Assembly (NCBI RefSeq): GCF_025345565.1
Contig: NZ_CP054475.1
Coordinates: 1,704,448 to 1,768,447 of the forward strand
Reading direction: 5' to 3'
DNA: 64,000 nucleotides
DNA from: Thalassolituus hydrocarboniclasticus
GTDB lineage: Bacteria; Pseudomonadota; Gammaproteobacteria; Pseudomonadales; Oceanobacteraceae
The notes below the pieces were generated by a model. It saw only the letters and a program-made list of their open reading frames with translations. It was not told where the DNA came from and did not search any database. Made by a program: the position numbers and the translations under genes. Positions 1-8,500 of this stretch are shown piece by piece (within the stretch, counting starts at the first letter, position 1; the number at the start of each line of letters is the position of its first letter).

Positions 1-1581
1 GCGCTGGCGGCGAAAAAAGCAGAATATGAGGCTCTGGTTGAGCAGGCTAACGAAGCGGCTTACCAGCTGAAACAGGTACAGCAATTACTGGATGCGGTTA
101 ATTTGCTGCGCCATGTGAGTTTTGCCGATCAGATGCAGCAGATGCTGGATACCCAGTATCAGATGCAGCAGGCCGAACAGGCATTAAGCAATGTGGATCT
201 GTCTGACTTCTCGCAGCTTGAAAGTCAGTTCGATGCGCTGAAAGAAAAAGCCGATGATCTGGATGCCCAGATTAAAGAACTTGATGGTGAGCTGGGACGT
301 TTACAGCAACAGCTGAATGACAGCGAAAAGCAGTGCAAAAATCTGAGTGATCAGCAGGAACAGACATCGGAAGTGGCGGACAGCAAAGAAGAAGCCCTGC
401 GCCATATTGTCAGCGTCTGGCCGGAGTTCGATACCGAAGCCCGGCTGGCAGCAGCAGATACCGAAGCACAGGAAAGTCCGGCTGAAGCGATTGAAAATCA
501 CCGTAAAAGCATCAGTCAGGAGCTTAATTCCACGGCTTATGAAATCGAGCGCAATATTGCCGAACATAATCTGCGTTGTCAGACCATGGATGCCATTGTC
601 TATACCCCGGATTATCGTCAGGAACACAGTATTGCCTTCTTTAAAACCGTTTGTGGTCTGGAGCGCGAAGTCGAACGTGTTTATAACCGCCTGAAAAATA
701 ATATTCTGGTGGAGAAACAGGACAAACTGGTGCAGCTGCGCGAAAGCTTTAATAACGCTTTCGTAACCAACCTGTGTCACTCCATTTATCAGGCAATTAA
801 TGATGGTAAGCGCATCCTTGAAGACCTGAATAAAGAACTGGCACACCATCAGTTTGGTGCTGACCGGGAAACCTACTGGTTCGATTGGCAGTGGGTGCCG
901 GAGTACAAAGAATACTGGCAGTTCTTCGAAGAAATTATCAAAAATCCGAGCCTTGGCGACGGTGCGACACTCTTTACCGCTGATCTGTCGAAAAACTCCA
1001 AGCGTGTGCGTGATCACCTGATGACCATGCTGCTCGACGATGATGAGCAGAAAGCCATGCGTGAGCTGGAGCGGATTTCCGATTATCGTAATTACCGTGC
1101 CTACGAAATTTACAAGCAACCGGCCAATAAAGAGCCGATTGCACTGAGCCAGTACGGTACCGGCTCCGGCGGTCAGCTGGAAACTCCGGCTTATATTATC
1201 CGCTCGGCGGCTATTACCTCGGCCTTCCGCTTTAACGAAGGGGATACCCATCTGCGCGTGGTGCTGGTGGATGAAGCCTTCTCGAAAATGGATGAAACCC
1301 GCTCGAAAGAGGTGATTAATTACCTCACTGAAAGTCTGGGGCTGCAGCTGTTGTTTATTATGCCAACCAGTAAATCCGGTCCGTTTATGGATCTGATTTC
1401 CAACCAGTTTGTGTTCTCCAAAGTACCGCTGACCGGTGGTCAGAAAAAAGGTGAACTGCAGACCCGGGTACTGATTGACCGTCAGCAGTGCAATCAGGAA
1501 AAAGTCAAAGAGTTGTGGGCGAATCATCGTCGTACCATCCGCCATCAGGCAGCGCTCGACTTTATGGAGGAGTTTGCCTGA
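1..1581 (+). CDS. SMC-like ATPase (MukB/MksB/JetC type), C-terminal part
   Basis: The reading frame is open from the first base, so this is the last 526 residues of a longer protein. The first half is rich in Q, E, L and K with heptad spacing, as in a long coiled-coil arm. The C-terminal 150 residues form an ABC-type ATPase half: a signature-like GTGSGGQLETPAY, then a Walker B (RVVLVDEAFSKMD), then LQLLFIMPTSKSG. This pattern is the SbcC/MukB-like Walker B domain of MksB and JetC proteins, which load onto DNA with kleisin partners for chromosome organisation or plasmid defence. Partner genes would lie left of the window. No JetD-like gene follows; a globin gene does, with its ATG overlapping this stop by one base. 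That favours housekeeping MksB over a Wadjet system, but the missing N-terminus prevents a firm choice. Confidence 0.8.
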   Translation, partial: ALAAKKAEYEALVEQANEAAYQLKQVQQLLDAVNLLRHVSFADQMQQMLDTQYQMQQAEQALSNVDLSDFSQLESQFDALKEKADDLDAQIKELDGELGRLQQQLNDSEKQCKNLSDQQEQTSEVADSKEEALRHIVSVWPEFDTEARLAAADTEAQESPAEAIENHRKSISQELNSTAYEIERNIAEHNLRCQTMDAIVYTPDYRQEHSIAFFKTVCGLEREVERVYNRLKNNILVEKQDKLVQLRESFNNAFVTNLCHSIYQAINDGKRILEDLNKELAHHQFGADRETYWFDWQWVPEYKEYWQFFEEIIKNPSLGDGATLFTADLSKNSKRVRDHLMTMLLDDDEQKAMRELERISDYRNYRAYEIYKQPANKEPIALSQYGTGSGGQLETPAYIIRSAAITSAFRFNEGDTHLRVVLVDEAFSKMDETRSKEVINYLTESLGLQLLFIMPTSKSGPFMDLISNQFVFSKVPLTGGQKKGELQTRVLIDRQQCNQEKVKELWANHRRTIRHQAALDFMEEFA

Positions 1582-1997
1582 TGAATGACTCGGTAGAAGA
1601 AAAACGTCCTTATGGGCAGGGCGATGCCTCTTTTCAGGCAGCCGGTGGCTTTGATGGTATCAAAGCCCTGGTTGATGATTTTTATACGGCGATGGATACC
1701 CTGCCGGAAGCGGCGCATATCCGCGCGATGCATCCGGCCGATTTATCAACCTCGGCGGATAAACTGACGCGCTTTTTGTGTGGCTGGCTCGGTGGTCCGC
1801 GTTTATTCAGCGAAAAATACGGCCCGATTGCGATTCCTAAATTTCATCAGGCATTTCCTATCGGTCCGGCGGAGCGCGACGCCTGGTTGCTGTGCATGAA
1901 AGTCGCAGCGGCGAAGCAGCCCTTTGCTGATGACTTTAAAACTTACCTGCTGGAGCAGCTCTATGTGCCGGCGGAACGCAGTCGCAGCCGCGATTAA
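1581..1997 (+). CDS. Group II truncated hemoglobin
   Basis: A 138-residue protein of the size and pattern of bacterial group II (trHbO/YjbI) globins. FLCGWLGGPRLFSEKYG matches the family's conserved CD-E region. IPKFHQAFPIG contains the likely proximal histidine, and DAWLLCM carries the conserved tryptophan of helix G. Such globins bind O2 or NO in the cytoplasm and are linked to redox and nitrosative stress; the role here is unknown. The ATG overlaps the upstream stop (TGATG), so it is probably translationally coupled to the ATPase. An in-frame extension back to 1488 lies inside the upstream gene and is not needed. Confidence 0.9.
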   Translation: MNDSVEEKRPYGQGDASFQAAGGFDGIKALVDDFYTAMDTLPEAAHIRAMHPADLSTSADKLTRFLCGWLGGPRLFSEKYGPIAIPKFHQAFPIGPAERDAWLLCMKVAAAKQPFADDFKTYLLEQLYVPAERSRSRD

Positions 1998-2925
1998 GCT
2001 CGTTATCTTCTGGCTGCTGAGCGCTTCCGTTGCTCAGGCAGCCGTGTACCGCTGGGTTGATGAACGCGGCCAGGTACACTTTTCTGATAAGCCCCATAAA
2101 CAGGCCGAAGTGCTGGAGCTGAAAACGCAGGGTAATAATGGCTGGCAGCCATTGGATATCCGCGTTATTCAGGAGGGCAGTCTGGCTTCAGCCGCCCAGC
2201 AGCTGGATCTGGCGCGTATTCAGCGTGAAGTGAATGAGGTTTACCGCTTTTACGATCAGGTGATTTATTTTGATTTTTACCGCCAGGTGCCGGTGAAAAT
2301 TCATCTGCTGGCTGATCAGCGTGAATATATGGCCTTTGTGAAGCGTATCTCCGGATACTCGGCCGCCAATTCCCTGGGGGTATATCTGTCAAAAACCCAT
2401 GAAATTGCGGTGTTTATTCACGATGATGCTCTGGGCGGAATTGAAAGCACTTACAGAACCATCCGCCACGAAGCCAGTCATGCGATTCTGCATTCTCTGG
2501 CGCAGATACTACCGGACTGGCTGAATGAAGGCATGGCCGAGCAAATGGAAACACTCAGCTATAGCCCGGAAGGCTTTTTAATCAGCAGTCATGACAGTAA
2601 CCGCCGCAGTTTTCTGGCCCGGAAAAACAAGGCGATGGACGTGCTGAAATTTATCGAAGTACGCAGCGACGACTGGCGTAATTCCAATCACCGGCGTGGG
2701 GTCAATCAGCAGATGGCGGGGCAGCTGGTGTATATGCTGCTGTCGACCACTTATGGCCGTAGTCTGATTACGCGTTTATTGCAGGATTATAAACGTGGGG
2801 TGAATATGCGCGCGTTTTACTTACTGGATGAACACTATATTGGTGGTTCCCAGGCGCTGAAAACACACTGGGAAAACTGGCTTAAAACAGAGATGCGGCA
2901 ACCAGCGATAATTCGTCTGCAATAA
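1963..2925 (+). CDS. Exported DUF4124 protein with metallopeptidase-like HExxH motif
   Basis: A 320-residue protein. From this start a clear signal peptide is made (KLVIFWLLSASVAQA, cleaved near residue 26), and GGAG lies 7 bases before the ATG. An upstream in-frame ATG at 1924 would spoil the signal. Residues after the signal (VYRWVDERGQVHFSDKP) are a DUF4124 domain. The middle carries RHEASH (HExxH) followed about 20 residues later by NEGMAE, the layout of gluzincin-type zinc peptidases (peptidase MA-like). It is inferred to act in the periplasm. The first 35 bases overlap the end of the globin gene in another frame. Substrate unknown. Confidence 0.8.
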   Translation: MCRRNAVAAAIKLVIFWLLSASVAQAAVYRWVDERGQVHFSDKPHKQAEVLELKTQGNNGWQPLDIRVIQEGSLASAAQQLDLARIQREVNEVYRFYDQVIYFDFYRQVPVKIHLLADQREYMAFVKRISGYSAANSLGVYLSKTHEIAVFIHDDALGGIESTYRTIRHEASHAILHSLAQILPDWLNEGMAEQMETLSYSPEGFLISSHDSNRRSFLARKNKAMDVLKFIEVRSDDWRNSNHRRGVNQQMAGQLVYMLLSTTYGRSLITRLLQDYKRGVNMRAFYLLDEHYIGGSQALKTHWENWLKTEMRQPAIIRLQ

Positions 2926-2943
2926 GCATAAAACGGCCGCGGT

Positions 2944-3588
2944 TCAGCGGCGGATAATCCCATGATCCAGCGCGTAGCGGATTAACCCGGCAGAATTACC
3001 GATGCCCAGCTTTTGTTTGATCTTCAGCCGGTGCGCTTCCACCGTACGGACAGAAATATCCAGTTCGCGGGCGATTTCTTTATTACCCAGTCCTTCGGCC
3101 AGGCGGGCCAGTACGTCTTCTTCGCGTGGGCTTAATACATCTTCGCTGGCAGCGGGGCGGGGGCGGCCAAATTCGCTGAACAGGGTTTTGGCAACGCTGG
3201 AGCTGAAGTAAGTACCACCCTGATGTACGGTCTGCACGGCAAGAATCAGCTCTTCCGGCGCCACGTCTTTTAACACGTAACCGGCGGCTCCGGCCTGAAT
3301 CACTTTCATAATGTATTCGCGGTCATCGTGCATGGTAATGATCAGCAAGCGGATGTCCGGCATCTGTTCCTGAAAGGCGATACAGGCTTCGAGACCGTTC
3401 ATGACCGGCATGGATATATCCAGCAAGACAACGTCCGGATGGTGCTCTGCCGCAGCTGCCAGCGCTTCTTCACCATTACTGACATCGGCGACCACGCTCA
3501 GGCCTTCGCTTTCGAGGCTGACTTTAAGCCCTTCACGCACCATCGGGTGGTCATCGGCAATAATCAGGCGAATGGGTTTGCTGTTCAT
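2944..3588 (-). CDS. NarL/LuxR-family response regulator
   Basis: A 214-residue regulator with an N-terminal receiver domain (acidic pocket D12/D13, phospho-acceptor D57 in DVVLLD, K107 in YVLKD) and a C-terminal LuxR-type helix-turn-helix (about residues 150-200, LSPREEDVLARLAEGLGN and VRTVEAHRLKIKQKLG). Its ATG overlaps the stop of the histidine kinase gene by 4 bases, so the two are one operon. Both lie directly downstream of a TRAP transporter operon on the same strand, which makes control of that transporter a reasonable guess. The regulated promoter is not proven by the sequence. Confidence 0.93.
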   Translation of the reverse strand: MNSKPIRLIIADDHPMVREGLKVSLESEGLSVVADVSNGEEALAAAAEHHPDVVLLDISMPVMNGLEACIAFQEQMPDIRLLIITMHDDREYIMKVIQAGAAGYVLKDVAPEELILAVQTVHQGGTYFSSSVAKTLFSEFGRPRPAASEDVLSPREEDVLARLAEGLGNKEIARELDISVRTVEAHRLKIKQKLGIGNSAGLIRYALDHGIIRR

Positions 3589-4988
3589 AATTGATTGGCC
3601 TCGTCCGGATTAAGGAAAAATTCCGCGCGAATGAGTGTACCCTGTGTGCGCCGGCTGCGGACACTAAACTTTCCGCCTACAAGTTCGACCCGTTCACGCA
3701 TGTTCATCAGGCCGATACCGCTCTGATCTTCTTCGAGAGAAAACCCGCAGCCGTTGTCTTCCATTTCAATCAGAACGCTCTGCAGGTTATGGCTGATATT
3801 CAGGCTGACCTGAGTCGCTTCGGCATGTTTTTGTACATTGGTAATGGCTTCCTGTACCAGACGATACAATGTCATTTCAATGGCATCGGGCAGGCGGGTT
3901 TCCGGCAGGCGGATACGCCGTTTTACCCGTATTTTTCCCGACTCGCTGATATTGTCGAGCAGACTGTGCAATGCCGCTTCAAGGCCCAGATCATCAAGCA
4001 TCACCGGACGCAGATTGTGTGATACCCGGCGTACTTCCTGAATCGACATATTAAGCATGTCGGTGGCTTTATGCAGATGTTCACGGGCATCTTCATGGGG
4101 CCATTTTTTATCCGCCAGGTTTAAGCGCAATTTGGCGGATACCAGCATCTGATTAATGCCATCATGCAACTCTCGGGCAAAGGTCCGGCGCTGCATAACC
4201 TGAAAGGCGACCGAACGGTGTGCCAGATCCTGCAGGCGCTGATCGGCCAGCTGGGTGGCATGAATATTAATAATAATAACGATGATAACGACCAGCGCTA
4301 GGGTAACGGCCAGCAACACGGACGCTGCGAGAAAGGTGCGGCGTACATTGGTATTTACTTTATTCTGCAGTGAGCGGGTTTCAGCGGCGATGTCATCGAC
4401 GTACAGGCCGGTGCCCATCATCCAGTTAAGGTAGGGAATATTGACGACGTAACTGAGCTTGTTTTCCTGACCGGACAGTGATGGTTTATTCCAGATATAA
4501 CGGTAAAACCCACCACCTTTACCCGCCAGTGCCAGCAGATCGCGGATAACATACTGGCCGTTATCGTCCTGAAAATCGATCATGGGTTGGCCGACCAGAT
4601 CCGGCTGTGCCGGGTGCACAAGGTTGGTGCCCTTCTGGTCGTAAACAAAAAAGTAGCCATCGTTGCCGTAGGTGAGCCCTTGCAGGATGCGTTTGATTTC
4701 ATACTCTGCCCGTGACTGGTCGAGGCCATATTCCAGTTCTTCCAGAACCGGATTAATCGATGTCATGGCCAGGCTGACATAATCGACCAGTGCTTTGCGT
4801 TTACTGGCCAGTACATTTTCTTCGAATATGGCCACCTGTTGCTGTGCCAGTTGCTGTGCCTGACGCTGGGTTATCCAGGTAATAGTCAGGGTGAGTGCAA
4901 CCAGTGGCAATACGGTAAGCAGCAGGATCTTGGCTTTTAACGTCAGATTCATACCCGGTGGCCGTGGCGGAATTAAGATGTTACTCAT
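3585..4988 (-). CDS. Sensor histidine kinase, Cache sensor and HisKA_3 type
   Basis: A 467-residue membrane kinase. TM1 is at about residues 18-40. A periplasmic single-Cache sensor follows, whose GNDGYFFVYDQKGTNLVHP and YVVNIPYLNWMMGTGLYVDD segments are typical of ligand-binding Cache_2 domains. TM2 is at about 218-242, then a HisKA_3 dimerisation helix with the phospho-accepting H275 (ARELHDGINQ) and a HATPase domain (N-box QEAITNVQKHA, then DNGCGF). It pairs with the overlapping NarL-type regulator. Cache kinases beside TRAP systems commonly sense small carboxylates; the ligand here is inferred only. A second ATG at residue 13 is an alternative start. Confidence 0.92.
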   Translation of the reverse strand: MSNILIPPRPPGMNLTLKAKILLLTVLPLVALTLTITWITQRQAQQLAQQQVAIFEENVLASKRKALVDYVSLAMTSINPVLEELEYGLDQSRAEYEIKRILQGLTYGNDGYFFVYDQKGTNLVHPAQPDLVGQPMIDFQDDNGQYVIRDLLALAGKGGGFYRYIWNKPSLSGQENKLSYVVNIPYLNWMMGTGLYVDDIAAETRSLQNKVNTNVRRTFLAASVLLAVTLALVVIIVIIINIHATQLADQRLQDLAHRSVAFQVMQRRTFARELHDGINQMLVSAKLRLNLADKKWPHEDAREHLHKATDMLNMSIQEVRRVSHNLRPVMLDDLGLEAALHSLLDNISESGKIRVKRRIRLPETRLPDAIEMTLYRLVQEAITNVQKHAEATQVSLNISHNLQSVLIEMEDNGCGFSLEEDQSGIGLMNMRERVELVGGKFSVRSRRTQGTLIRAEFFLNPDEANQL

Positions 4989-5106
4989 CTTAGAGCCTGT
5001 GAGCCCGGATAGATAGCGTACAGATATGGCTCTGTACCATGGGGGTTGATTCGCTGATCATGGTATTTCTTATCATTATTATTGTTAGCTGAACGGGGCT
5101 GATAAG

Positions 5107-5142
5107 CAGGCTTCTGCAACCGTGTCCGGTTGCAGAAGCCTG
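5107..5142 (-). terminator. Strong hairpin at the end of the TRAP operon
   Basis: A perfect 16-bp inverted repeat (arms 5107-5122 and 5127-5142, loop TGTC) sits just downstream of the dctM stop and before the histidine kinase gene. There is no clear U-tract on the minus strand, so it may be a 3' end stabiliser or a terminator needing other factors. Confidence 0.6.
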
Positions 5143-5149
5143 GTTTGTA

Positions 5150-6442
5150 TTAGTCGAGCAGGCCATACCATTCAGGGAACAGCAGGATGGAGATCACCAC
5201 GCCGACCTGCATTAAAATAAAAGGAATAACGCCGCGATAAATATCCATAGTGCGGACACCGGCGGGTGCGACCCCTTTTAAATAGAACAGGCTGAAACCA
5301 AAAGGCGGTGTCAGGAAAGATGTCTGCAGGTTCATGGCAATCAGAATGGCGAACCAGACCGGAGCAATGCCCAGTGCATTAGCAACCGGTGCCAGAATCG
5401 GTACGATGATAAAGCTGATTTCCACGAAGTCGATAAAGAAGCCAAGAATCATAATGGCCACCATCGACAGAATCAGGAAGCCCATCGCGCCACCAGGCAT
5501 ATCAGACAGCAGTTCCTCAACAATATAATCGCCACCGGTATAACTGAATGCCATGGAGAACGCCGTTGCACCAAGCAGAATAGCAAATACCATAGCCGTA
5601 ATTTTTACCGTTTCCTGCGACGCTTCATACACCATTTTCCAGTTAAACTGGCCATAAACAGCCGCCAGAAGCAGGGCGCCAACACCACCCAGTGCAGACG
5701 ATTCTGTCGGTGTGGCAATACCGGCGAAAATAGAACCCAACACGACCAGAATAAGAGCCAGAGGAGGAATAATCGCTTTTAATGCGCGGATATATTGCTC
5801 ATGACGATGGGTTAAATCGTCGTCCATCGGCAGGGCAGGTGCAGCTTCTGGTTTAATCCAGGTGTAGATCAGGATATACACCACGTAGCAGCCAATCAGC
5901 ACCAGACCGGGCGCTAATGCTGCCTGGAATAAGTCGCCAACGGGAATGCCTAATACATCACCGAGAATAATCAGAATAATGGATGGCGGAATAATCTGCC
6001 CCAGTGTTCCGGAGGCACAGATAGTGCCGCAGGCAAGGGATTTATCGTAATTGTATTTCAGCATAACCGGCAGGGAGATTAATCCCATCGCAACAACCGA
6101 TGCGCCAACAACGCCGGTAGAGGCGGCTAATAAAGCACCGACAAGAACCGTGGAAATAGCCAGGCCACCACGCACACCACCAAAGAGTTTACCCATGGCC
6201 TCCAGCAGCTGTTCTGCCAGCTTGGTACGCTGCAGAACGATACCCATAAAGATAAACAGTGGCACTGCCATCAGGGTGACGTTTTCCATAATGCTCTGCA
6301 CGCGGAAAGGCATAAAAGCAAAAATGTCCGGGCCTTCAGCAAACACACCAAAAATAAGGGCGACACCGCCAAAGGTAAACGCCACCGGGAAGCCGAAAAT
6401 CAGCATCAGCAGTGCGACGAAAAACATAATAATACCGATCAT
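5150..6442 (-). CDS. dctM: TRAP transporter large permease, DctM type
   Basis: A 430-residue, strongly hydrophobic protein of the usual DctM length with about 12 membrane segments. Family-typical motifs include PLFIFMGIVLQ, the GASVVAMGLISLPVM segment, IIPPSIILIILGD and NLQTSFLTPPFGFSLFYLKG. It forms the Na+-driven transport channel in the inner membrane with DctQ, and the periplasmic protein DctP delivers the substrate. Its ATG overlaps the dctQ stop by 4 bases. The operon order is dctP-dctQ-dctM. Confidence 0.96.
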   Translation of the reverse strand: MIGIIMFFVALLMLIFGFPVAFTFGGVALIFGVFAEGPDIFAFMPFRVQSIMENVTLMAVPLFIFMGIVLQRTKLAEQLLEAMGKLFGGVRGGLAISTVLVGALLAASTGVVGASVVAMGLISLPVMLKYNYDKSLACGTICASGTLGQIIPPSIILIILGDVLGIPVGDLFQAALAPGLVLIGCYVVYILIYTWIKPEAAPALPMDDDLTHRHEQYIRALKAIIPPLALILVVLGSIFAGIATPTESSALGGVGALLLAAVYGQFNWKMVYEASQETVKITAMVFAILLGATAFSMAFSYTGGDYIVEELLSDMPGGAMGFLILSMVAIMILGFFIDFVEISFIIVPILAPVANALGIAPVWFAILIAMNLQTSFLTPPFGFSLFYLKGVAPAGVRTMDIYRGVIPFILMQVGVVISILLFPEWYGLLD

Positions 6443-6969
6443 AAAAGCCCCCGGTCGATTTTGGTTTCATGCTCATCTTTCAGGGCAATTACGCTGTTCA
6501 GAATCATTGCAATACCGGATATAGCCGTGGCAAAAAATGCAAATGGAATAACGGCTTTAATAATCCAGCGATTGCTCAGGCCACCGGGATCGCCGGAGGT
6601 TTCGCCCAGGTTCCAGGCTTCATGCGCAAAATCGATACCGTACCAGCCGACCAGCAGGCAAAACGGGATCAGTAACAGCAGGCCGCCGGCAATATCAATA
6701 ATGGCTTTGCGGCGGATGGATAAATTTTCATACACCAGATCCACGCGCACATGACCACCGGCCCGCAGCGTGTAAGGAACACCCAGCATGAACATGGCGG
6801 CAAACAGATGCCATTCCATTTCCTGCATCGCGATGGAAACTTCGTTCAGGGCGTAACGCATGACAACGTCAATAAACACGTTCATCAGCATCAGAATAAA
6901 AAGCACAGCGGCGACTGTGCCGAGAAAATCGGAAAAGCGATTAATGGCCCGTTCTGCCTTAATCAGCAT
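6439..6969 (-). CDS. dctQ: TRAP transporter small permease, DctQ type
   Basis: A 176-residue protein with four membrane segments, the size and layout of DctQ. QEMEWHLFAAMFMLG and LRAGGHVRVDLVYE are the conserved DctQ loop and helix. It helps assemble the TRAP permease. The ATG has GGGAG about 6 bases upstream. It is separated from dctP by a stable hairpin (6987-7015), so its expression is probably lower than that of the binding protein. Confidence 0.95.
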   Translation of the reverse strand: MLIKAERAINRFSDFLGTVAAVLFILMLMNVFIDVVMRYALNEVSIAMQEMEWHLFAAMFMLGVPYTLRAGGHVRVDLVYENLSIRRKAIIDIAGGLLLLIPFCLLVGWYGIDFAHEAWNLGETSGDPGGLSNRWIIKAVIPFAFFATAISGIAMILNSVIALKDEHETKIDRGLL

Positions 6970-6986
6970 AATGCACTCCCGTTTGC

Positions 6987-7015
6987 CCCCGCCGGACTGG
7001 GTAAGTCCGGCGGGG
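6987..7015 (-). other. Intercistronic hairpin between dctP and dctQ
   Basis: A perfect 12-bp GC-rich inverted repeat (6987-6998 and 7004-7015) with a 5-base loop lies in the 72-base gap between dctP and dctQ. There is no U-tract after it. Such hairpins commonly protect the upstream binding-protein message or reduce read-through into the permease genes. Confidence 0.6.
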
Positions 7016-7041
7016 CGTCTGTCGTTGTTATTGGGGCCTGA

Positions 7042-8115
7042 TCAGTCGGCGCTGTTCAGGTACGCTTTATCAGAGATGTCAGTCCAGCGGCGGGCTTTTT
7101 TCAGATAAGTCGCCTGCGAGTCGAGAATTTCTTTAGCCAGCGGATCTTTTGCCGCGCTTTCTGCCAGCAATTCGCTGTTGGCTTCAGCCAGTGCTTTCAT
7201 GACGTCAGCCGGGAAAGTACGGATCTGAACTTTAGGATAGTCTTTATCCAGTACGGCCATGTTCTCGGCGGATTCGTGGTACGACTGGATATACATATCG
7301 TAGGCTGCGGTACGCATAGCGACGCGCAGGATTTCCTGCAGATCCGCAGGCAGGCGGTCCCATGAACGCTTGTTGATCATGAATTGCAGTTCGGTCGCAG
7401 GCTCATGCCAGCCGGTATAGTAGTAAGGGGCGATCTTGTGGAAGCCCATGCGCAGATCCAGAGACGGGCCAACCCATTCCAGTGCATCGATGGTGCGGCG
7501 CTCAAGGGCAGTGTACAGCTCGCCTGGCGGGATATTGGTCGGGCTGGCGCCCAGTTTGGCCAGAACCTCACCGGCAAAGCCCGGAATACGCATTTTCAGG
7601 CCTTTCAGGTCTTCCAGACTGTTGATTTCTTTCTGGAACCAACCACCCATCTGGTTACCGGTGTTACCGCCCGGGAAGCTCAGGATATTGAACTCACCGT
7701 ACACTTTTTCCATCAGCTCCATGCCGCCGCCGTAGTAGAACCAGGCATATTGTTCAGGTGCTGTCATACCGAATGGCATGGTGGTGAAATACAGCGTATT
7801 CGGTACTTTGCCTTTCCAGTAATAAGACGCTGAGTGGCCCATATCGTACTGACCGGCACGCACCATATCGAACACGCCAAAGGCTGACTTGTGCTTGTTG
7901 GCGGAGTCGATGGTGATCTGCAAACGGCCATTCGACATTTTCTCAGCCATGGCAGCCATATTACGCGGTGCATCACCAAAAACGGGGAAGTTCGTCGGCC
8001 AGCTTTCGGCCAGTTTCAGACGGTATACTTTCTCGTCTGCCTGAGCAGTACCAAAGATAGCCAGACTGCAGGCAGCGGCTACCAGTACCTGTTTAAAGCG
8101 GGATAGGCGGATCAT
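7042..8115 (-). CDS. dctP: TRAP transporter solute-binding protein, DctP family
   Basis: A 357-residue periplasmic binding protein with a signal peptide (FKQVLVAAACSLAIFGTAQA). The ATG at 8115 is preceded by AAAAGGA; an in-frame start 20 codons earlier would disrupt the signal. LKMRIPGFAGEVLAKLGA carries the family's substrate-carboxylate arginine, and LERRTIDALEWVGPSLDLRM is the second signature. The GGNTGNQMGGWF and GWHEPATELQFM segments resemble the 2-oxoacid-binding TakP subgroup more than malate-type DctP. Pyruvate or another keto or hydroxy acid is therefore a plausible but untested ligand. First gene of dctPQM. Confidence 0.92.
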   Translation of the reverse strand: MIRLSRFKQVLVAAACSLAIFGTAQADEKVYRLKLAESWPTNFPVFGDAPRNMAAMAEKMSNGRLQITIDSANKHKSAFGVFDMVRAGQYDMGHSASYYWKGKVPNTLYFTTMPFGMTAPEQYAWFYYGGGMELMEKVYGEFNILSFPGGNTGNQMGGWFQKEINSLEDLKGLKMRIPGFAGEVLAKLGASPTNIPPGELYTALERRTIDALEWVGPSLDLRMGFHKIAPYYYTGWHEPATELQFMINKRSWDRLPADLQEILRVAMRTAAYDMYIQSYHESAENMAVLDKDYPKVQIRTFPADVMKALAEANSELLAESAAKDPLAKEILDSQATYLKKARRWTDISDKAYLNSAD

Positions 8116-8368
8116 GGTTATTATCCTTTTTAGTGTTTCAGATTGATTGTGCGCACCTGTAAAAAGGCACAGCACACCCTGACTTTTCGAGTGTGCAAGT
8201 CATGGCTGTTGATGACTATCCGCAGGACTGCGGTTTTGTAAGTAGTTCTGGCAACAGCGCGTAAGTAGTTTTACCAGTATGCTGATGGCCTGCTAATTTG
8301 TGTCATGAAGGGAGAAATGGCTGCAGCCCTTATTTTTACTGGGCTCAGGCTTCGGAAATAAGATGAAT

Positions 8369-8387
8369 ATATTGGTATGACCAATAT
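8369..8387. promoter_or_regulatory. GntR/FadR-type operator palindrome
   Basis: ATATTGGT-ATG-ACCAATAT is a perfect 8-3-8 palindrome whose TTGGTnnnACCAA core is the consensus of PdhR/LldR-type GntR regulators of pyruvate and lactate genes. It lies in the 385-base divergent region between dctP (254 bases from its ATG) and the chromate transporter (about 114 bases from its ATG). No GntR gene of that subfamily is in the window. The rest of this intergenic stretch shows nothing else clear. Confidence 0.6.
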
Positions 8388-8500
8388 TCCATGAGATCCT
8401 AGACTTTGGTCGGGTAAGTAGCGAAATGCGCGGATTCAGACATTCAGCGCCTCTTCTTCTGACATAATCCGGCGCTTCGATATTCTCAGTGCAGACAGCA

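Noticed and set aside
301-1545. 414-residue open frame antisense to the SMC-like ATPase
   Set aside because: It lies entirely opposite a gene with clear ATPase motifs and shows no family features of its own.
1488-1580. 31-residue N-terminal extension of the globin
   Set aside because: It overlaps the ATPase gene, and the ATG at 1581 gives the normal family length with coupling.
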